Source: Nibrella saemangeumensis (GTDB lineage: Bacteria > Bacteroidota > Bacteroidia > Cytophagales > Spirosomataceae). From it: a stretch of DNA of 64,000 nt. How positions within the stretch are numbered: the first letter of the stretch is position 1; each line of letters opens with the position of its first letter. Shown piece after piece: positions 16,585-25,250 of the stretch. The notes beneath the pieces are model-generated. The model was not told where the DNA came from and did no database searches. It was given only the letters and a program-made list of their open reading frames with translations. The stretch spans positions 62,001 through 126,000 of the forward strand of contig NZ_BAABHD010000028.1 in assembly GCF_039541915.1 (NCBI RefSeq), given 5' to 3'. Position numbers and translations under genes: made by a program.

Positions 16585-18021
16585 ATGCAACTACGTGTGT
16601 TTCGTTCGTACCGGCAGCTCTGCTGCTGGCTTTTTGTCTTAGGATGTTTGCTTTCGCTCCGGTTGGCTGCGCAGCCGCGTAACCGGCAGGCGCTCGAAAA
16701 AGAAAAAAAGCAAAACCTGGAGAAGATGTCGCAGATCCGAAACATATTGAAGCAGACCTCTTCGCAGAAAAATGTAAGTTTAGGTCAGCTAAAAGCGCTG
16801 AACCAGCAAATCAAAACGCAGTCGAGCCAGATCGGCCTGCTCTCCGAAGACCTGAAACTGATCGAATCAGAAATGGCTGACCTGCGCCGGACCAGCCAAT
16901 CCCTGGACAAAGACCTCGACAAGCTAAAGAAAGAGTATGCGGCTATGATCTATGCCGCCGACAAGCGTCGGCAGCAGGTCAACCCACTGGGCTTTCTGTT
17001 TTCCGCCGATAACTACAATCAACTGGTTGCCCGCTACCGCTACCTGAGACAATACTCCGACGCCCGCCAGAGCCAGGTTCGGCAAATTCAGGGCGTGCAA
17101 CGCCAGCTTGAAGACAAACGGCTGGCAACCGAGCGGAAACGTCGGCAGCAGAATAGCACGCTGCTTGTTAAACTCGACGAATCCAAGAAGCTGGAAACGC
17201 TGAAAGAGGAGCAGAATAAGGTAGTCGATGAATTAGGCAAGAAAGAAGCCCTGCTGCGGACCGAGCTGGTAGAGAGCCGCCGGGCGGTAAGTCGTCTTGA
17301 AACCATCATTCGGCGCGTGATTGAGCGGGAGGCCAGGGAGCGGGCGGAACGCGAGCGACTGGAACGTGAACGCCTGGCCCGACTGGAGGCCGCCCGGAAG
17401 GCAGCCGAGAAAAAACGGGCCGAAGAAGCAGCCGCGGCCGCAGCGGCCACCAATTCAGGGGCAGCCTCTGCCGGTGTCGACGAAAAAACCACGCCAGCTC
17501 CTCCGGCACCTACGCCATCGGCCGAAGCACCTGCCGTTGCGGAAGCGACCACCAGACCGGCTGAGCGTACAAACGCTAATAACCTGAATGAGGCCGAAGT
17601 GGCCCTGGCATCGTCCTTTACGGCATCGAAGAACCGGCTCCCCTGGCCGGTGCAGCATGGCTTTGTCTCCGACCGCTTTGGCCGGAAGGAACACCCGGTG
17701 CTTAAAGGAGTTATTGTCGAAAACCTGGGAATCGACATCCAGACAAACGCCGGAGAGCCCGTCCGGGCCGTCTACGAGGGTATTGTTCGTGATGTAACGT
17801 ATATGCCCGGCATGAATACCGTTGTTGCCATTCAGCATGGCGACTATATGACGGTTTATGCTAAATTGCGCAGCTCAATTGTAAAGGTTGGCCAGCGAGT
17901 AAAAGCCCGCGATAATATCGGCTTTGTTTCGACGGATAAAGACGGCGTTTCTGAAGTCCAGTTTCAGATCTGGAAAAACTACAGCCGCCTGAACCCCGAG
18001 TCCTGGCTGGTACCACGATAA
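16585..18021 (+). CDS. EnvC-like murein hydrolase activator (coiled coil + degenerate LytM/M23)
   Basis: 478 aa. Signal peptide at about 1-31 (ends RLAAQ). Long coiled coils occupy about 35-110 and 145-280, then an Ala/Glu/Pro-rich linker (about 280-335). The C-terminal LytM (M23) domain starts near RLPWPVQHGFVSDRFG. In active M23 enzymes the motif is NHGID; here it is NLGID (first zinc histidine replaced by Leu, Asp kept). The YxHL motif is YAKL (histidine replaced by Lys). With two zinc ligands gone it cannot hydrolyse peptidoglycan itself and most likely activates an amidase, like E. coli EnvC. Last gene of the TPR-DUF4292-EnvC cluster. Confidence 0.88.
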   Translation: MQLRVFRSYRQLCCWLFVLGCLLSLRLAAQPRNRQALEKEKKQNLEKMSQIRNILKQTSSQKNVSLGQLKALNQQIKTQSSQIGLLSEDLKLIESEMADLRRTSQSLDKDLDKLKKEYAAMIYAADKRRQQVNPLGFLFSADNYNQLVARYRYLRQYSDARQSQVRQIQGVQRQLEDKRLATERKRRQQNSTLLVKLDESKKLETLKEEQNKVVDELGKKEALLRTELVESRRAVSRLETIIRRVIEREARERAERERLERERLARLEAARKAAEKKRAEEAAAAAAATNSGAASAGVDEKTTPAPPAPTPSAEAPAVAEATTRPAERTNANNLNEAEVALASSFTASKNRLPWPVQHGFVSDRFGRKEHPVLKGVIVENLGIDIQTNAGEPVRAVYEGIVRDVTYMPGMNTVVAIQHGDYMTVYAKLRSSIVKVGQRVKARDNIGFVSTDKDGVSEVQFQIWKNYSRLNPESWLVPR

Positions 18022-18052
18022 ATGTTGTTTCGGCGGGGCCGTCCGGCGGTTT

Positions 18053-18108
18053 CAGGTTCAACGTTTCAAGTTGCTCCGCTAATGATACGATTTGAAACGT
18101 TGAACCTG
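18053..18108. repeat. 17-bp perfect inverted repeat between envC-like gene and panB
   Basis: Arms 18053-18069 and 18092-18108 are perfectly complementary with a 22-nt spacer. The words are re-used just after (gaacttgaaac at 18109-18119). No T-run follows on either strand. It can form a stable hairpin and may end the envelope operon, or be one copy of a dispersed repeat. Confidence 0.6.
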
Positions 18109-18130
18109 GAACTTGAAACAGCAAACTCCC

Positions 18131-18949
18131 ATGTCCGTTCACAATCCCGACATCAAGCGCGTTACGACGCACGTTATCCAGGAGCTTAAAAATAAAGGCG
18201 AGAAGATCTCGGCTCTGACGGCTTACGATTATTCGATGGCGCGGGTAGTTGATGCTGCCGGCGTCGAACTGATCCTCGTTGGCGACTCAGCTTCCAACGT
18301 TATGGCTGGGCACGAAACGACACTGCCCATTACCCTTGACCAGATGATTTACCATGCCGGAGCGGTAGTCCGGGCGGTAAAGCGGGCCTTGGTGGTAGTG
18401 GACCTTCCCTTTGGCTCCTACCAGGGCAATTCGTCAGAAGCATTACGATCGGCAATCCGGATTATGAAAGAATCTGGTGCCCATGCCGTGAAGCTGGAAG
18501 GCGGCCTGGAAGTCAGAGAATCGATTGTTCGTATTCTGAGCGCCGGCGTTCCGGTGATGGGTCACCTGGGTCTTACACCTCAGTCGATTTACAAGTTTGG
18601 CACCTACGCGGTACGGGCTAAAGAGGATACCGAAGCCCAAAAGCTGATGACCGACGCTCAGATGCTCCAGGACATCGGCTGTTTTAGTGTGGTATTGGAG
18701 AAAATTCCGGCCGCGCTGACTAAACAGGTATCAGAAATGCTGACAATTCCCACCATTGGGATCGGAGCGGGACCCCACGCCGATGGCCAGATTCTGGTGA
18801 TCCACGACCTGTTGGGTATCAACAAAGAATTTAAGCCGCGCTTTCTGCGCCGGTACGCCGATCTTCATTCGGTCATGACTGATGCCATTTCGCACTATGT
18901 AGATGATGTAAAATCGCGGGAGTTTCCGAACGAACAGGAAGCGTATTAG
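18131..18949 (+). CDS. panB: 3-methyl-2-oxobutanoate hydroxymethyltransferase (pantothenate synthesis)
   Basis: 272 aa. It transfers a hydroxymethyl group from methylene-tetrahydrofolate to 2-oxoisovalerate, the first step to pantothenate and CoA. Conserved family elements: ISALTAYDYSMA, LVGDSASNVMAG (metal and substrate pocket), VVVDLPFGSYQG, HAVKLEGG, PVMGHLGLTPQS and TIGIGAGPHADGQ. ATG 18131 was preferred over TTG 18113, which lies inside the repeat region and adds nothing conserved. The RluA gene follows after 12 bp, so they are probably co-transcribed. No panC or panD nearby. Confidence 0.95.
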   Translation: MSVHNPDIKRVTTHVIQELKNKGEKISALTAYDYSMARVVDAAGVELILVGDSASNVMAGHETTLPITLDQMIYHAGAVVRAVKRALVVVDLPFGSYQGNSSEALRSAIRIMKESGAHAVKLEGGLEVRESIVRILSAGVPVMGHLGLTPQSIYKFGTYAVRAKEDTEAQKLMTDAQMLQDIGCFSVVLEKIPAALTKQVSEMLTIPTIGIGAGPHADGQILVIHDLLGINKEFKPRFLRRYADLHSVMTDAISHYVDDVKSREFPNEQEAY

Positions 18950-18961
18950 GTTGAAGATAGT

Positions 18962-19690
18962 ATGAAGACAAAAGGCTACCAGATCGTATACGAAGACAAT
19001 CACCTGGTTATCGTGAACAAAGAACCGGGTGTGCTGGTACAGGGTGACCGGACCGGCGACGTAACGCTGCTGGACCTGGTAAAGGATTATGTAAAAGAGA
19101 AATACAATAAACCCGGTGAGGTATTCCTGGGCACGGTCCACCGGCTCGACCGGCCGGTAAGTGGCCTTGTGGTGTTTGCCCGGACCTCCAAAGCGCTGGA
19201 ACGGATGAACGAAATCTTCCGTAAACGTCAGGTGCAGAAGACCTACTGGGCCGTGGTGCGCCGAAAACCACCCGAGGAGAAAGGAAAACTCATACACTGG
19301 CTGGTTAAAGACGAGGACCGAAATCAGGTGACGACTTACACCGACGAAGTGCCGGGGTCCCAGAAAGCAGAACTTACGTACCGGTTACTCGGGCAGATCA
19401 ATGAACACTATTTACTGGAGGTAAACCCGATAACCGGCCGGCCCCACCAGATTCGGGCGCAGTTGGCCAGTATGGGATGTCCAATACGGGGTGATATTAA
19501 ATATGGCTATGATCGTCCAACCGCCGACAAGAAAATCTATCTGCATGCCCGTCGGTTGTATTTTATCCACCCGGTGAAGAAAGAACCGCTAATCTGCAAG
19601 GCCGGCCTGCCTAGTGATCCTTTCTGGGAAGAGTTTTTATCGCTGGACTCTGAAGATTTCAAAGATAAAAACCTTGATTTTATCTACTAA
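18962..19690 (+). CDS. RluA-family pseudouridine synthase (second copy)
   Basis: 242 aa. Motif HRLDRPVSG with catalytic Asp63. N-terminal IVNKEPGVLVQ, then TYWAVVRRKPP, and C-terminal GRPHQIRAQL. No S4 domain. The N-terminal half differs enough from the 12597 copy that the two are probably distinct orthologous groups rather than a recent duplication. It lies 12 bp after panB and ends at a large perfect hairpin (19713-19766). RNA target unknown. Confidence 0.9.
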   Translation: MKTKGYQIVYEDNHLVIVNKEPGVLVQGDRTGDVTLLDLVKDYVKEKYNKPGEVFLGTVHRLDRPVSGLVVFARTSKALERMNEIFRKRQVQKTYWAVVRRKPPEEKGKLIHWLVKDEDRNQVTTYTDEVPGSQKAELTYRLLGQINEHYLLEVNPITGRPHQIRAQLASMGCPIRGDIKYGYDRPTADKKIYLHARRLYFIHPVKKEPLICKAGLPSDPFWEEFLSLDSEDFKDKNLDFIY

Positions 19691-19712
19691 CAGAGGCAAT
19701 TGGAAAGGAGAC

Positions 19713-19766
19713 CGTAAATAACGGGAAAGCCTTACCTGTCCAGGTAAGGCTTTCCCGTTATTTACG
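19713..19766. terminator. 26-bp perfect palindromic terminator, two-sided
   Basis: Arms 19713-19738 and 19741-19766 are perfectly complementary with only a TC loop. It sits between the RluA gene (plus) and a 55-residue gene (minus), and it contains the last bases of the latter's stop codon region. It has no long T-run of its own, but the arms contain A- and T-rich ends. Confidence 0.75.
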
Positions 19767-19929
19767 ACGCGGTACTGTTCTCGGGCCAGATGTCCGTCCA
19801 GAACTGATCCATCACCCGCTCTACCATCTGAAACGCACCCCTTAGCGCACCAAAGATTACACACAATGGCAGAATAATTGGCAGAAACAGTACCCACTGC
19901 AAAATCATGTATAAACGAAGCCCTCTCAT
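19762..19929 (-). CDS. Small membrane protein, 55 aa, unknown function
   Basis: ATG at 19929 to TAA at 19764-19762, 55 residues: a short basic start (MRGLRLY), a hydrophobic helix of about 20 residues (9-29, QWVLFLPIILPLCVIFGAL), then an amphipathic, acidic end (MVERVMDQFWTDIWPE). The reading frame ends exactly in the palindromic terminator, which fits a real convergent gene. A TAATTTTG element (minus strand, 19992-19985) lies about 56 bp upstream. Below common length cutoffs. Family not recognised. A longer minus-strand frame here (19637-19897) is a shadow of the RluA end. Confidence 0.65.
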   Translation of the reverse strand: MRGLRLYMILQWVLFLPIILPLCVIFGALRGAFQMVERVMDQFWTDIWPENSTAS

Positions 19930-20232
19930 CTTTGTAAGGTGGTAATTGTAAATAAATTAAGTTAAGGTGGTATTACACGCTTAACAAAATTATAAAAAAT
20001 TTGTTAAGCCGCACGAGGTAGAAGATTTATAATTTAACTTCATTTTATCATAATTACTAATAATATGAAAAAATGAGATTATATGAATTGACTAATTCCT
20101 ATAGACAAGTAGGCTTTTAGTTCTGTAAAGCTGTTTTAGTTGGATTCAGCAAATTATAAGCGTAGAAGTTGGTAAGATTGCTTTAACTTTATTTTAATTT
20201 TACGCAGCGCTACCTAATATTAGAAAAGCCTT
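19930..20232. other. AT-rich divergent intergenic region
   Basis: 303 bp, far more AT-rich than the genes around it, with no ORF that looks coding. It has a 9-bp hairpin at 19980-20008 (cttaacaaa / tttgttaag) that also contains the minus-strand -7 element. Towards the plus gene a near-consensus TAATTTTA sits at 20195-20202. Nothing RNA-like is recognisable. Confidence 0.5.
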
Positions 20233-20601
20233 ATGTTTTATCTCCGGAAACACCGGTTCTTGCTGGCCTGCCTGCAATTTGGGTTGTTCCTGGGGATAAT
20301 TATATCCGGAGTTGTTTTCCGCCATGCGCACCGGCTTGCCGACGGGACTATTATCTCCCATACCCACCCGTATAAGCCGTTCAATAAAGGTCCTTTCCAG
20401 CCGAACACACACACCCAGCAGGAGCTGATATGGCTTGACCAGTTAGCACATTCGCTGTTTACGGACAACACGATTCCGATTATTGCCTTTCTGATTCTTG
20501 TGGTAATAGTCACCATCGTATGGCTCCCGCCGTTACAGTTTGTCACCCGCTCTATCAGGCATTGCTCTCATTACCGGGGACCTCCCAATGTTTCGTACTA
20601 A
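20233..20601 (+). CDS. Membrane protein with histidine-rich periplasmic loop, unknown function
   Basis: 122 aa. TM helix at about 7-28, then a loop of about 50 residues with many histidines (FRHAHRLADG, SHTHPYKPF, NTHTQQE), then a second TM helix at about 80-98 and a short basic tail. The clustered HxH motifs are what a metal-binding loop looks like. The gene ends 121 bp before a TonB receptor on the same strand, so a role in metal handling with that receptor is plausible but unproven. Not matched to a family I know. Confidence 0.7.
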   Translation: MFYLRKHRFLLACLQFGLFLGIIISGVVFRHAHRLADGTIISHTHPYKPFNKGPFQPNTHTQQELIWLDQLAHSLFTDNTIPIIAFLILVVIVTIVWLPPLQFVTRSIRHCSHYRGPPNVSY

Positions 20602-20722
20602 TTCAGTTGATGCACATTCATCTACAATGCTCACCACCCTGTGTCTTGCAGTAAAAAGGCAGTAATCGGGTGTAGTGTTACCTTAGTTTTTACGGAACAT
20701 TTATCATCAGGACCTTCTCGTT

Positions 20723-23167
20723 ATGCTCAACTCTATACTGGTATGCCTGCTTATGGCAGCGGGTAGTCTGTGGCTGCCTGCCCAGGCGCAAAATACATTA
20801 AGTGGTCAGGTTACCCATAAAGAAAGCAATGAAGCGGTTGTGGGTGCCACAATCTTTATTCCCGAAATTCGGGTAGGCGCAACCACCGACGCTAACGGCA
20901 GCTACCGACTGGCCAAACTCCCCGTGGGGACCTTCACCGTTCAGGTATCGTTTGTGTCTCACAAAACAGTTGTTCAGAAGGTAGCCATCAACGGTGATGT
21001 TACCCTGAATGTCATCATGGAGAATGCGGTTAACTCACTGGAAGAGGTCATCGTTTCGGGGTCAGCCACCAAAACAATTATTAAGGAAAGTCCAATACCC
21101 ATTGCTGCTTTATCCAAAATCCAATGGCTACAGTCGCCCTCGACCAACTTAATTGATGCGGTAAGTAAATTACCAGGTATGTCGCAGATCTCAACCGGCG
21201 TAGGTTTGTCCAAGCCTATCATTCGGGGGTTGGGGTTCAACCGGGTTATTACCATGCACGACGGCGTCAGGCAGGAGGACAACCAGTGGGGCGAAGAGCA
21301 CAGCATTCAGGTAGACGAGTACTCCATTGACCGCTACGAAATCATCCGGGGGGCCGGCAGTCTGATGTACGGTTCCGATGGCCTCGGCGGGGTCATGGCC
21401 ATTCTGTCGCCCCGGCCGGTCGAGGACGGGAAGATCATCGGGCGGGTTCTGACCAATTACCAGAGCAACAATAACCTGATAGGACTTTCCGCCCAGGTGG
21501 CCGGTAACCAGAATGGCTTTGTCTGGCTGGCTCAGGTTAGCCGAAAAGACGCCAGGAATTACCGAAACGCCGTTGACGGGCGCGTTTACAGCTCCAATTT
21601 TCAGGAACCGTTGAATATTAACGGCTTTTTGGGGTTGAACAAAAAGTGGGGCTATACCCGACTCTATTTCCTGCGCTCGTTTCAGAAGTTCAACATCATC
21701 ACCGGTACCCGCGATGAACAGGGTCGCTTTACCAAAGCCGTTGCGTTGAACGACACCACCGAAGGAGCCGTAGCCGTAAGCGACGAAGAGCTAAACGGAC
21801 GGATAATTAACCCCTCTAATTCGCAGACGCTTACCAACTATAAACTGGCGCTGAACAACTACTTCCAGTTGGGGGAAGCATCGGCCTCTCTGAACCTCTC
21901 GTACGCGCAGAACCGCCGGCAGGAGTATGGTAACGTCTTTGCTCCAGGGGTACCAGATCTGTTCCTGTTTCTGCAAACCTGGTACTACGATGGCCGGTAC
22001 AATTTCCCGACCCGCCGAAACTGGGAAGTAACCATGGGGACAAACGGTATGTTCCAGACAATGGGTAATCGGGGTACGCAGACGCTATACCCCAACTATA
22101 CGCTGTTCGACAACGGTATCTTCCTGTTCGGTAAAAAGAGCTACGAGCGGCTGAAACTGAGTGGAGGGATCCGGTACGATATACGGGCGCTGGACATCGA
22201 TAAACTGTATATTGATTCAGAAGGCAAGTTTCAGGCTACTCCTGTTCCGGGCGCGGTGGTACGCTTTCCCGGTTTTGAGAATACATACCAGAACGTATCC
22301 GCCAGTGTTGGTGGTGTGTATAACCTGACATCGAAGCTGATGGTCCGTGCCAATGCATCGCGGGGCTTCCGGGCTCCGGCCGTACCTGAACTTTCGTCAA
22401 ACGGCGAACATGCGGGTACATTCCGCTACGAAATCGGTAACCTCAACGCTAAGCCGGAAGTAGCCTATCAGGGAGATATTGGAGCCACCTACGAAGGCCC
22501 CAGTCTGTACTTCGACATCAGCCTGTTTCAGAACTCGATCCGTAATTACACGTACTCGGAGCGGGTCAATACCGTGACCGGCTCCGACAGCATCATCAAT
22601 GGCGTGCCGGCATTTCGCTATGCGCAGGGTAATGCCCGTCTGCAGGGCGTTGAGGCTACGCTGACGCTCAACCCGGCCTCGGCCCGGTGGTTCAGTTTTA
22701 TGCAGAGCTATTCGTCGGTATACGCCCGCAATCTGTCGGCTCAGGAGCCGGGTGCCCAGTATTTGCCGTTTATGCCTGCTCCACGCTGGATCTCGCAGAT
22801 TAAGTTTACCAAGGACCGCTGGCAGAACCGCCTGCGCAACATTTATGCCTCGCTGGATGTCGAGGTGTACCAGCGCCAGAACCGGGTTCTGCTGGCGTAC
22901 AACACCGAAACCCCAACACCCGGTTACGTTCTCGTTAACGCCGGATTCGGGGGCGATATCACCGGTAATAACCGGCAAACGCTATTTTCGCTCTACCTGA
23001 CCGCCACTAACATCGGTGATGTGGCCTACCAGAACCATCAAAGCCGCCTTAAATACCTCGACGAAAACCCACGAAACGGCCGCCGGGGCGTCTACAGTAT
23101 GGGGCGCAATATCAGCGTAAAACTGGTTATTCCCTTTTCTGCTTCGACAGCCGGAAACAGCCGGTGA
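20723..23167 (+). CDS. TonB-dependent receptor
   Basis: 814 aa. Signal peptide ends PAQAQ (about residue 23). CarboxypepD_reg-like domain at about 25-110 (LSGQVTHKESNEAVVGATIF, SYRLAKLPVGTFTV). Plug at about 125-235 (KLPGMSQISTGVGLSKPIIRG, YEIIRGAGSLMYGSDGLGG). Large beta-barrel with a C-terminal LVIPFSAST end. Closest in style to receptors for metal chelates or vitamins (FecA/CirA-like plug) rather than SusC, and there is no SusD partner. The His-rich membrane protein upstream hints at a metal substrate. Followed by mutL with its own promoter candidate. Confidence 0.9.
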   Translation: MLNSILVCLLMAAGSLWLPAQAQNTLSGQVTHKESNEAVVGATIFIPEIRVGATTDANGSYRLAKLPVGTFTVQVSFVSHKTVVQKVAINGDVTLNVIMENAVNSLEEVIVSGSATKTIIKESPIPIAALSKIQWLQSPSTNLIDAVSKLPGMSQISTGVGLSKPIIRGLGFNRVITMHDGVRQEDNQWGEEHSIQVDEYSIDRYEIIRGAGSLMYGSDGLGGVMAILSPRPVEDGKIIGRVLTNYQSNNNLIGLSAQVAGNQNGFVWLAQVSRKDARNYRNAVDGRVYSSNFQEPLNINGFLGLNKKWGYTRLYFLRSFQKFNIITGTRDEQGRFTKAVALNDTTEGAVAVSDEELNGRIINPSNSQTLTNYKLALNNYFQLGEASASLNLSYAQNRRQEYGNVFAPGVPDLFLFLQTWYYDGRYNFPTRRNWEVTMGTNGMFQTMGNRGTQTLYPNYTLFDNGIFLFGKKSYERLKLSGGIRYDIRALDIDKLYIDSEGKFQATPVPGAVVRFPGFENTYQNVSASVGGVYNLTSKLMVRANASRGFRAPAVPELSSNGEHAGTFRYEIGNLNAKPEVAYQGDIGATYEGPSLYFDISLFQNSIRNYTYSERVNTVTGSDSIINGVPAFRYAQGNARLQGVEATLTLNPASARWFSFMQSYSSVYARNLSAQEPGAQYLPFMPAPRWISQIKFTKDRWQNRLRNIYASLDVEVYQRQNRVLLAYNTETPTPGYVLVNAGFGGDITGNNRQTLFSLYLTATNIGDVAYQNHQSRLKYLDENPRNGRRGVYSMGRNISVKLVIPFSASTAGNSR

Positions 23168-23195
23168 GGTAAGCAGAAAACCTGCGTTTCCTGAC

Positions 23196-23203
23196 TATTT
23201 TTG
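23196..23203 (+). promoter_or_regulatory. Candidate -7 element before mutL
   Basis: TATTTTTG fits TAnnTTTG and is 58 bp ahead of the ATG at 23261. No TTG is found at the usual upstream distance. Confidence 0.35.
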
Positions 23204-23260
23204 TCGTAACTTGTGTTCATACAGGTAAACAGCAAATGTTGGTCAGCAGACCAGGACTTC

Positions 23261-25219
23261 ATGTTAAACATCATACAGTTACTACCCGATTCGATTGCCA
23301 ACCAGATTGCGGCAGGGGAGGTGGTGCAGCGGCCGGCTTCGGTAGTAAAGGAATTACTTGAAAATGCCGTCGACGCCGGTGCCAAGTCCTTACAGGTCAT
23401 TATCCGCGACGCCGGCCGGACCCTGGTTCAGATTATTGATGATGGTTCGGGTATGTCGGAGACCGACGCCCGGATGAGTTTTGAGCGGCACGCTACCTCT
23501 AAGATACGTTCTTCGGACGACCTCTTCCGCATTCGCACCATGGGCTTCCGGGGCGAAGCGCTGGCCTCTATTGCGGCCGTGGCGCAGGTAGAGATGCGCA
23601 CCCGGCGGGCCGATGAGGAATTGGGTACCCTGATCCGGATTGAAGGGTCGGAGATTAAGGCCCAGGAGATGGTGTCCTGCCTGCCCGGTACAAATATCCT
23701 GGTGAAGAACCTGTTTTTCAATGTGCCGGCCCGACGTAATTTTCTGAAGTCGAACTCGGTGGAAATGCGGCATATTCTGGATGAGTTCCAGCGAGTAGCG
23801 CTGGCCCATCCGGAGGTAGGCTTTTCGCTGTTTCACAACGACCAGGAGGTGTATAACCTGGTAGCTGGTAAGCTGAGCCGCCGGATTATCGATATGTTCG
23901 GTAAAAGTTATCGGGAGCAGCTGGCGTTTTGCGAAGAAGAGACGCCGTACGTAAAAGTGCGGGGCTATATCGGCAAACCGGAGTCGGCCCGGAAGGCGCG
24001 GGGGGATCAGTTTTTCTTTGTTAATAACCGCTTCATCAAACATAATTACCTGCACCACGCGGTGATTGGGGCCTACGAAGGTACTCTACCCGAAGGTAGT
24101 CATCCGTTTTATGTGCTGTTTATTGAGATTGATCCGTCGCATATCGACATCAATATTCACCCGACCAAGACCGAGATCAAGTTCGACGATGAGCGGTCTG
24201 TATACGCGATAGTGATGGCGGCCGTCCGGAAAGCGGTGGGTATTTATAATCTGTCGCCCTCGCTGGATTTTGAATCGGATGTGAATTTTCTTGACGGGGG
24301 CGGTAGCAGCAATGCCATTGAACGACATTTTGCACCAGCGGAGAACAAACCTAAGCCACTGACGCCTTCCTGGTCGGAAGCGAAACCGGCCGCGTCGGCA
24401 CCCCGTAAAGCACCGGCGGGTAACTGGCAGGCGATGTTTGAAGGCCTCGCTACGCCCGAAACGCCGGCAAGGGGTAAGGACGTCTTCCCGTCGGAAATCA
24501 GTGCTGACTGGTTAGGTCCCGCTCTGGCCCCCCCGCCAGCTGAGTCCCAACTTGACGCACCGGAGACTAACTCCGCACAGACAGAGCCTGAAGCGGTTAC
24601 GGTAGGCAGCCGGGCCAACAAACTGGTCAACGAACTGCCCGATCTGCAAACGACTGAAGACGCTATCCTGCAGGTGCAGAATCGATACCTGCTGGTACCG
24701 GTCAAATCTGGACTAATGATTATCGATCAACGGAGAGCATACGAACGCATTCTATACGACCAGTTCCATGCTGCCCTTTCCCGACGCAACGGTGTAGCGC
24801 AGCAATTGCTGTTCCCTAAAACGGTAACAGTTTCGCCGGTCGACTTTCAATTGGCGCTGGACCTGCGCGATGAACTGACCAGCCTGGGTTTCCAGTTCGA
24901 CGAGCTGGGGCAAAATACGTTTGTGATACGGGGTGTACCGGCCATGACGACTGGCGAAAATGAAGAAGAACTATTTGCTAATTTGCTGGCGCAATTACGC
25001 GAAGAAACCGGGCGGCTCAAGCTCGAGCGGGCAGAAGTACTGGCCAGATCGCTGGCCCGCCGGTCGGCAGGACGGCATACGGTAACGCTTAGCCCTACCG
25101 AACGGAAGGCGTTGGTTGACCAGCTATTCGGCGCAACGAACCCTAGTTATACGCCGGCCGGCGAGCCGGTTACAACAGTTCTGACGTTAGATAAAATTGC
25201 CGGACTTTTTAAGTCTTAA
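23261..25219 (+). CDS. mutL: DNA mismatch repair protein MutL
   Basis: 652 aa from ATG 23261. An in-frame GTG at 23213 would add 16 residues ahead of the conserved start LLPDSIANQIAAGEV. The GHKL ATPase domain has ENAVDAG, DDGSGM, RHATSKI and GFRGEALASI. The middle is Pro/Ala-rich. In the C-terminal domain the endonuclease motif DQHAxxExxxE is degenerate: DQRRAYERI at Asp489 onwards (His to Arg). The zinc-associated C-P-H motif near the end is TPAGEP (about residue 631), so Cys and His are gone. It should bind MutS and ATP, but probably does not nick DNA. No mutH is visible here. Confidence 0.93.
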   Translation: MLNIIQLLPDSIANQIAAGEVVQRPASVVKELLENAVDAGAKSLQVIIRDAGRTLVQIIDDGSGMSETDARMSFERHATSKIRSSDDLFRIRTMGFRGEALASIAAVAQVEMRTRRADEELGTLIRIEGSEIKAQEMVSCLPGTNILVKNLFFNVPARRNFLKSNSVEMRHILDEFQRVALAHPEVGFSLFHNDQEVYNLVAGKLSRRIIDMFGKSYREQLAFCEEETPYVKVRGYIGKPESARKARGDQFFFVNNRFIKHNYLHHAVIGAYEGTLPEGSHPFYVLFIEIDPSHIDINIHPTKTEIKFDDERSVYAIVMAAVRKAVGIYNLSPSLDFESDVNFLDGGGSSNAIERHFAPAENKPKPLTPSWSEAKPAASAPRKAPAGNWQAMFEGLATPETPARGKDVFPSEISADWLGPALAPPPAESQLDAPETNSAQTEPEAVTVGSRANKLVNELPDLQTTEDAILQVQNRYLLVPVKSGLMIIDQRRAYERILYDQFHAALSRRNGVAQQLLFPKTVTVSPVDFQLALDLRDELTSLGFQFDELGQNTFVIRGVPAMTTGENEEELFANLLAQLREETGRLKLERAEVLARSLARRSAGRHTVTLSPTERKALVDQLFGATNPSYTPAGEPVTTVLTLDKIAGLFKS

Positions 25220-25250
25220 CTAGTTATAATAGGTAAATTGACACGTAACC

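Noticed and set aside
17088..17738. 216-codon minus-strand frame inside the EnvC-like gene
   Set aside because: Serine/arginine/alanine-rich antisense of a low-complexity coiled-coil/linker region; no start context and no domain.
19637..19897. 86-codon minus-strand frame at the end of the second RluA gene
   Set aside because: Overlaps the RluA C-terminus and hairpin; the 55-residue frame at 19762-19929 fits better.
23390..24058. 222-codon minus-strand frame inside mutL
   Set aside because: Antisense to the conserved GHKL ATPase domain; no support of its own.
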